From NCBI GenBank assembly GCA_003516765.1, contig DPCD01000021.1, positions 1-14,311 on the forward strand: DNA of 14,311 nt, given 5' to 3'. A program made the position numbers and the translations under genes. Shown here one piece after another: positions 13,872 to 14,311 of this stretch. The number at the start of each line of letters is the position of its first letter. Position 1 is the stretch's first letter. The notes under the pieces are model-generated. The model worked only from the letters and a program-made list of their open reading frames with translations, was not told where the DNA came from and made no database searches. The stretch is from Clostridiales bacterium. Its GTDB lineage: Bacteria; Bacillota; Clostridia; Oscillospirales; Oscillospiraceae.

Positions 13872-14311
13872 ATGGCTATCAAAAATCTGGCGATTTTCGA
13901 CATTGACGGTACGCTGCACAAAACCGAGGTCATGTCGCTCGCCTCGTTTCGGGTCGTCTGCGCAGAGTACGCGCTGCCCGTTCCCGACATGCAGACACTC
14001 TATCAGACCTACGGCGCGAATGAACAGACGCTGATGGATCTTCTGGGTGCGCCGCAGGACGAAGCGTACCGCAAACGGTTTTATGCGCGCATCGACGAAG
14101 AGGAGTCGCGGCAGATGCGGCTGGTCGGGCAGTGCTATGAAGGCGTGCTGGAATCGCTGCGAAAGCTGCGCGACGCCGACGTGACGCTTGCGCTCTGCTC
14201 GATGTGCAGCAACCGGTATCTCGAGACCTTCTGTGATCATTTCGGGCTCCGGGACGAAATCGCCTTCTGGCGGACGGAGGCATGGGGCAGCGACAAGCGG
14301 CTCGTGCTGGC
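13872..14311 (+). CDS. HAD-superfamily hydrolase, partial (runs off the window end)
   Basis: The first 146 codons of a HAD hydrolase continue past the right edge. Motif I is FDIDGTLHKTE (D10, D12). A helical cap follows at about residues 20-85, motif II is LCSMCSNRY (S110), and a Lys in SDKRLVL (K142) probably represents motif III; motif IV lies outside. The ATG follows GGGAG seven bases upstream, 57 bases after the FrlC-like stop with no terminator between, so it belongs to the plus operon. It is a phosphoglycolate-phosphatase-like or small-sugar-phosphate phosphatase, specificity unknown. It is the third HAD enzyme in the window and distinct from the other two. Confidence 0.88.
   Translation, partial: MAIKNLAIFDIDGTLHKTEVMSLASFRVVCAEYALPVPDMQTLYQTYGANEQTLMDLLGAPQDEAYRKRFYARIDEEESRQMRLVGQCYEGVLESLRKLRDADVTLALCSMCSNRYLETFCDHFGLRDEIAFWRTEAWGSDKRLVL

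Overview
The window is a carbohydrate-catabolism locus. It probably comes from a low-to-mid GC Gram-positive of the Clostridia, such as a gut Oscillospiraceae-type bacterium. This is inferred from strong AGGAGG ribosome binding sites, consensus TTGACA/TATACT promoters, a solute-binding lipoprotein with a Thr/Glu/Lys-rich wall linker, DeoR-type regulators, and GC-rich genes beside a very AT-rich control region. The sequence alone does not fix a genus. No rRNA, tRNA, CRISPR array, insertion sequence or integrase is visible.

Layout. A divergent control region (4456-5160) separates two arms. The minus arm, reading leftward, holds a FrlB-like SIS-domain sugar-amine phosphate deglycase (3439-4455), an intercistronic terminator-like hairpin (3402-3425), and a FrlD-like PfkB kinase (2448-3368). 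The kinase overlaps a Cof-type HAD phosphatase (1621-2448) by one base. Next comes a separate unit with its own consensus promoter, encoding a DeoR regulator (719-1483) and a small HAD phosphatase (32-688). The plus arm reads FGGY sugar kinase (5161-6666), SDR dehydrogenase (6712-7497), a second DeoR regulator (7521-8303), BtpA-family protein (8319-9137), ribose-type ABC ATPase (9272-10768), permease (10765-11733), solute-binding lipoprotein (11792-12850), FrlC-like TIM-barrel epimerase (12966-13814) and a HAD hydrolase cut by the window end (13872 onward).

How the genes may work together. FrlB, FrlC and FrlD are known from E. coli as fructoselysine-6-phosphate deglycase, fructoselysine/psicoselysine 3-epimerase and fructoselysine 6-kinase. 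All three homologues occur here, divided between two divergent arms. The E. coli-type permease FrlA and GntR regulator FrlR are absent; a ribose-type ABC importer and two DeoR regulators are present instead. The simplest reading is import of an Amadori-type sugar amine (or its C3 epimer) by the ABC system, epimerisation by FrlC, 6-phosphorylation by FrlD and cleavage by FrlB to glucose 6-phosphate plus the amine. The FGGY kinase, the SDR and the BtpA protein are not part of the classical pathway. They suggest either a modified substrate (for example a reduced or oxidised sugar moiety) or a second polyol/ketose pathway using the same importer. That combination is the most interesting aspect of the window.

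Regulation. Copies of GTTCAAA lie around the minus-arm promoter, and a related GTTCAAGAA sits in the spacer of the best plus-arm promoter. They are candidate operators for one or both DeoR proteins.
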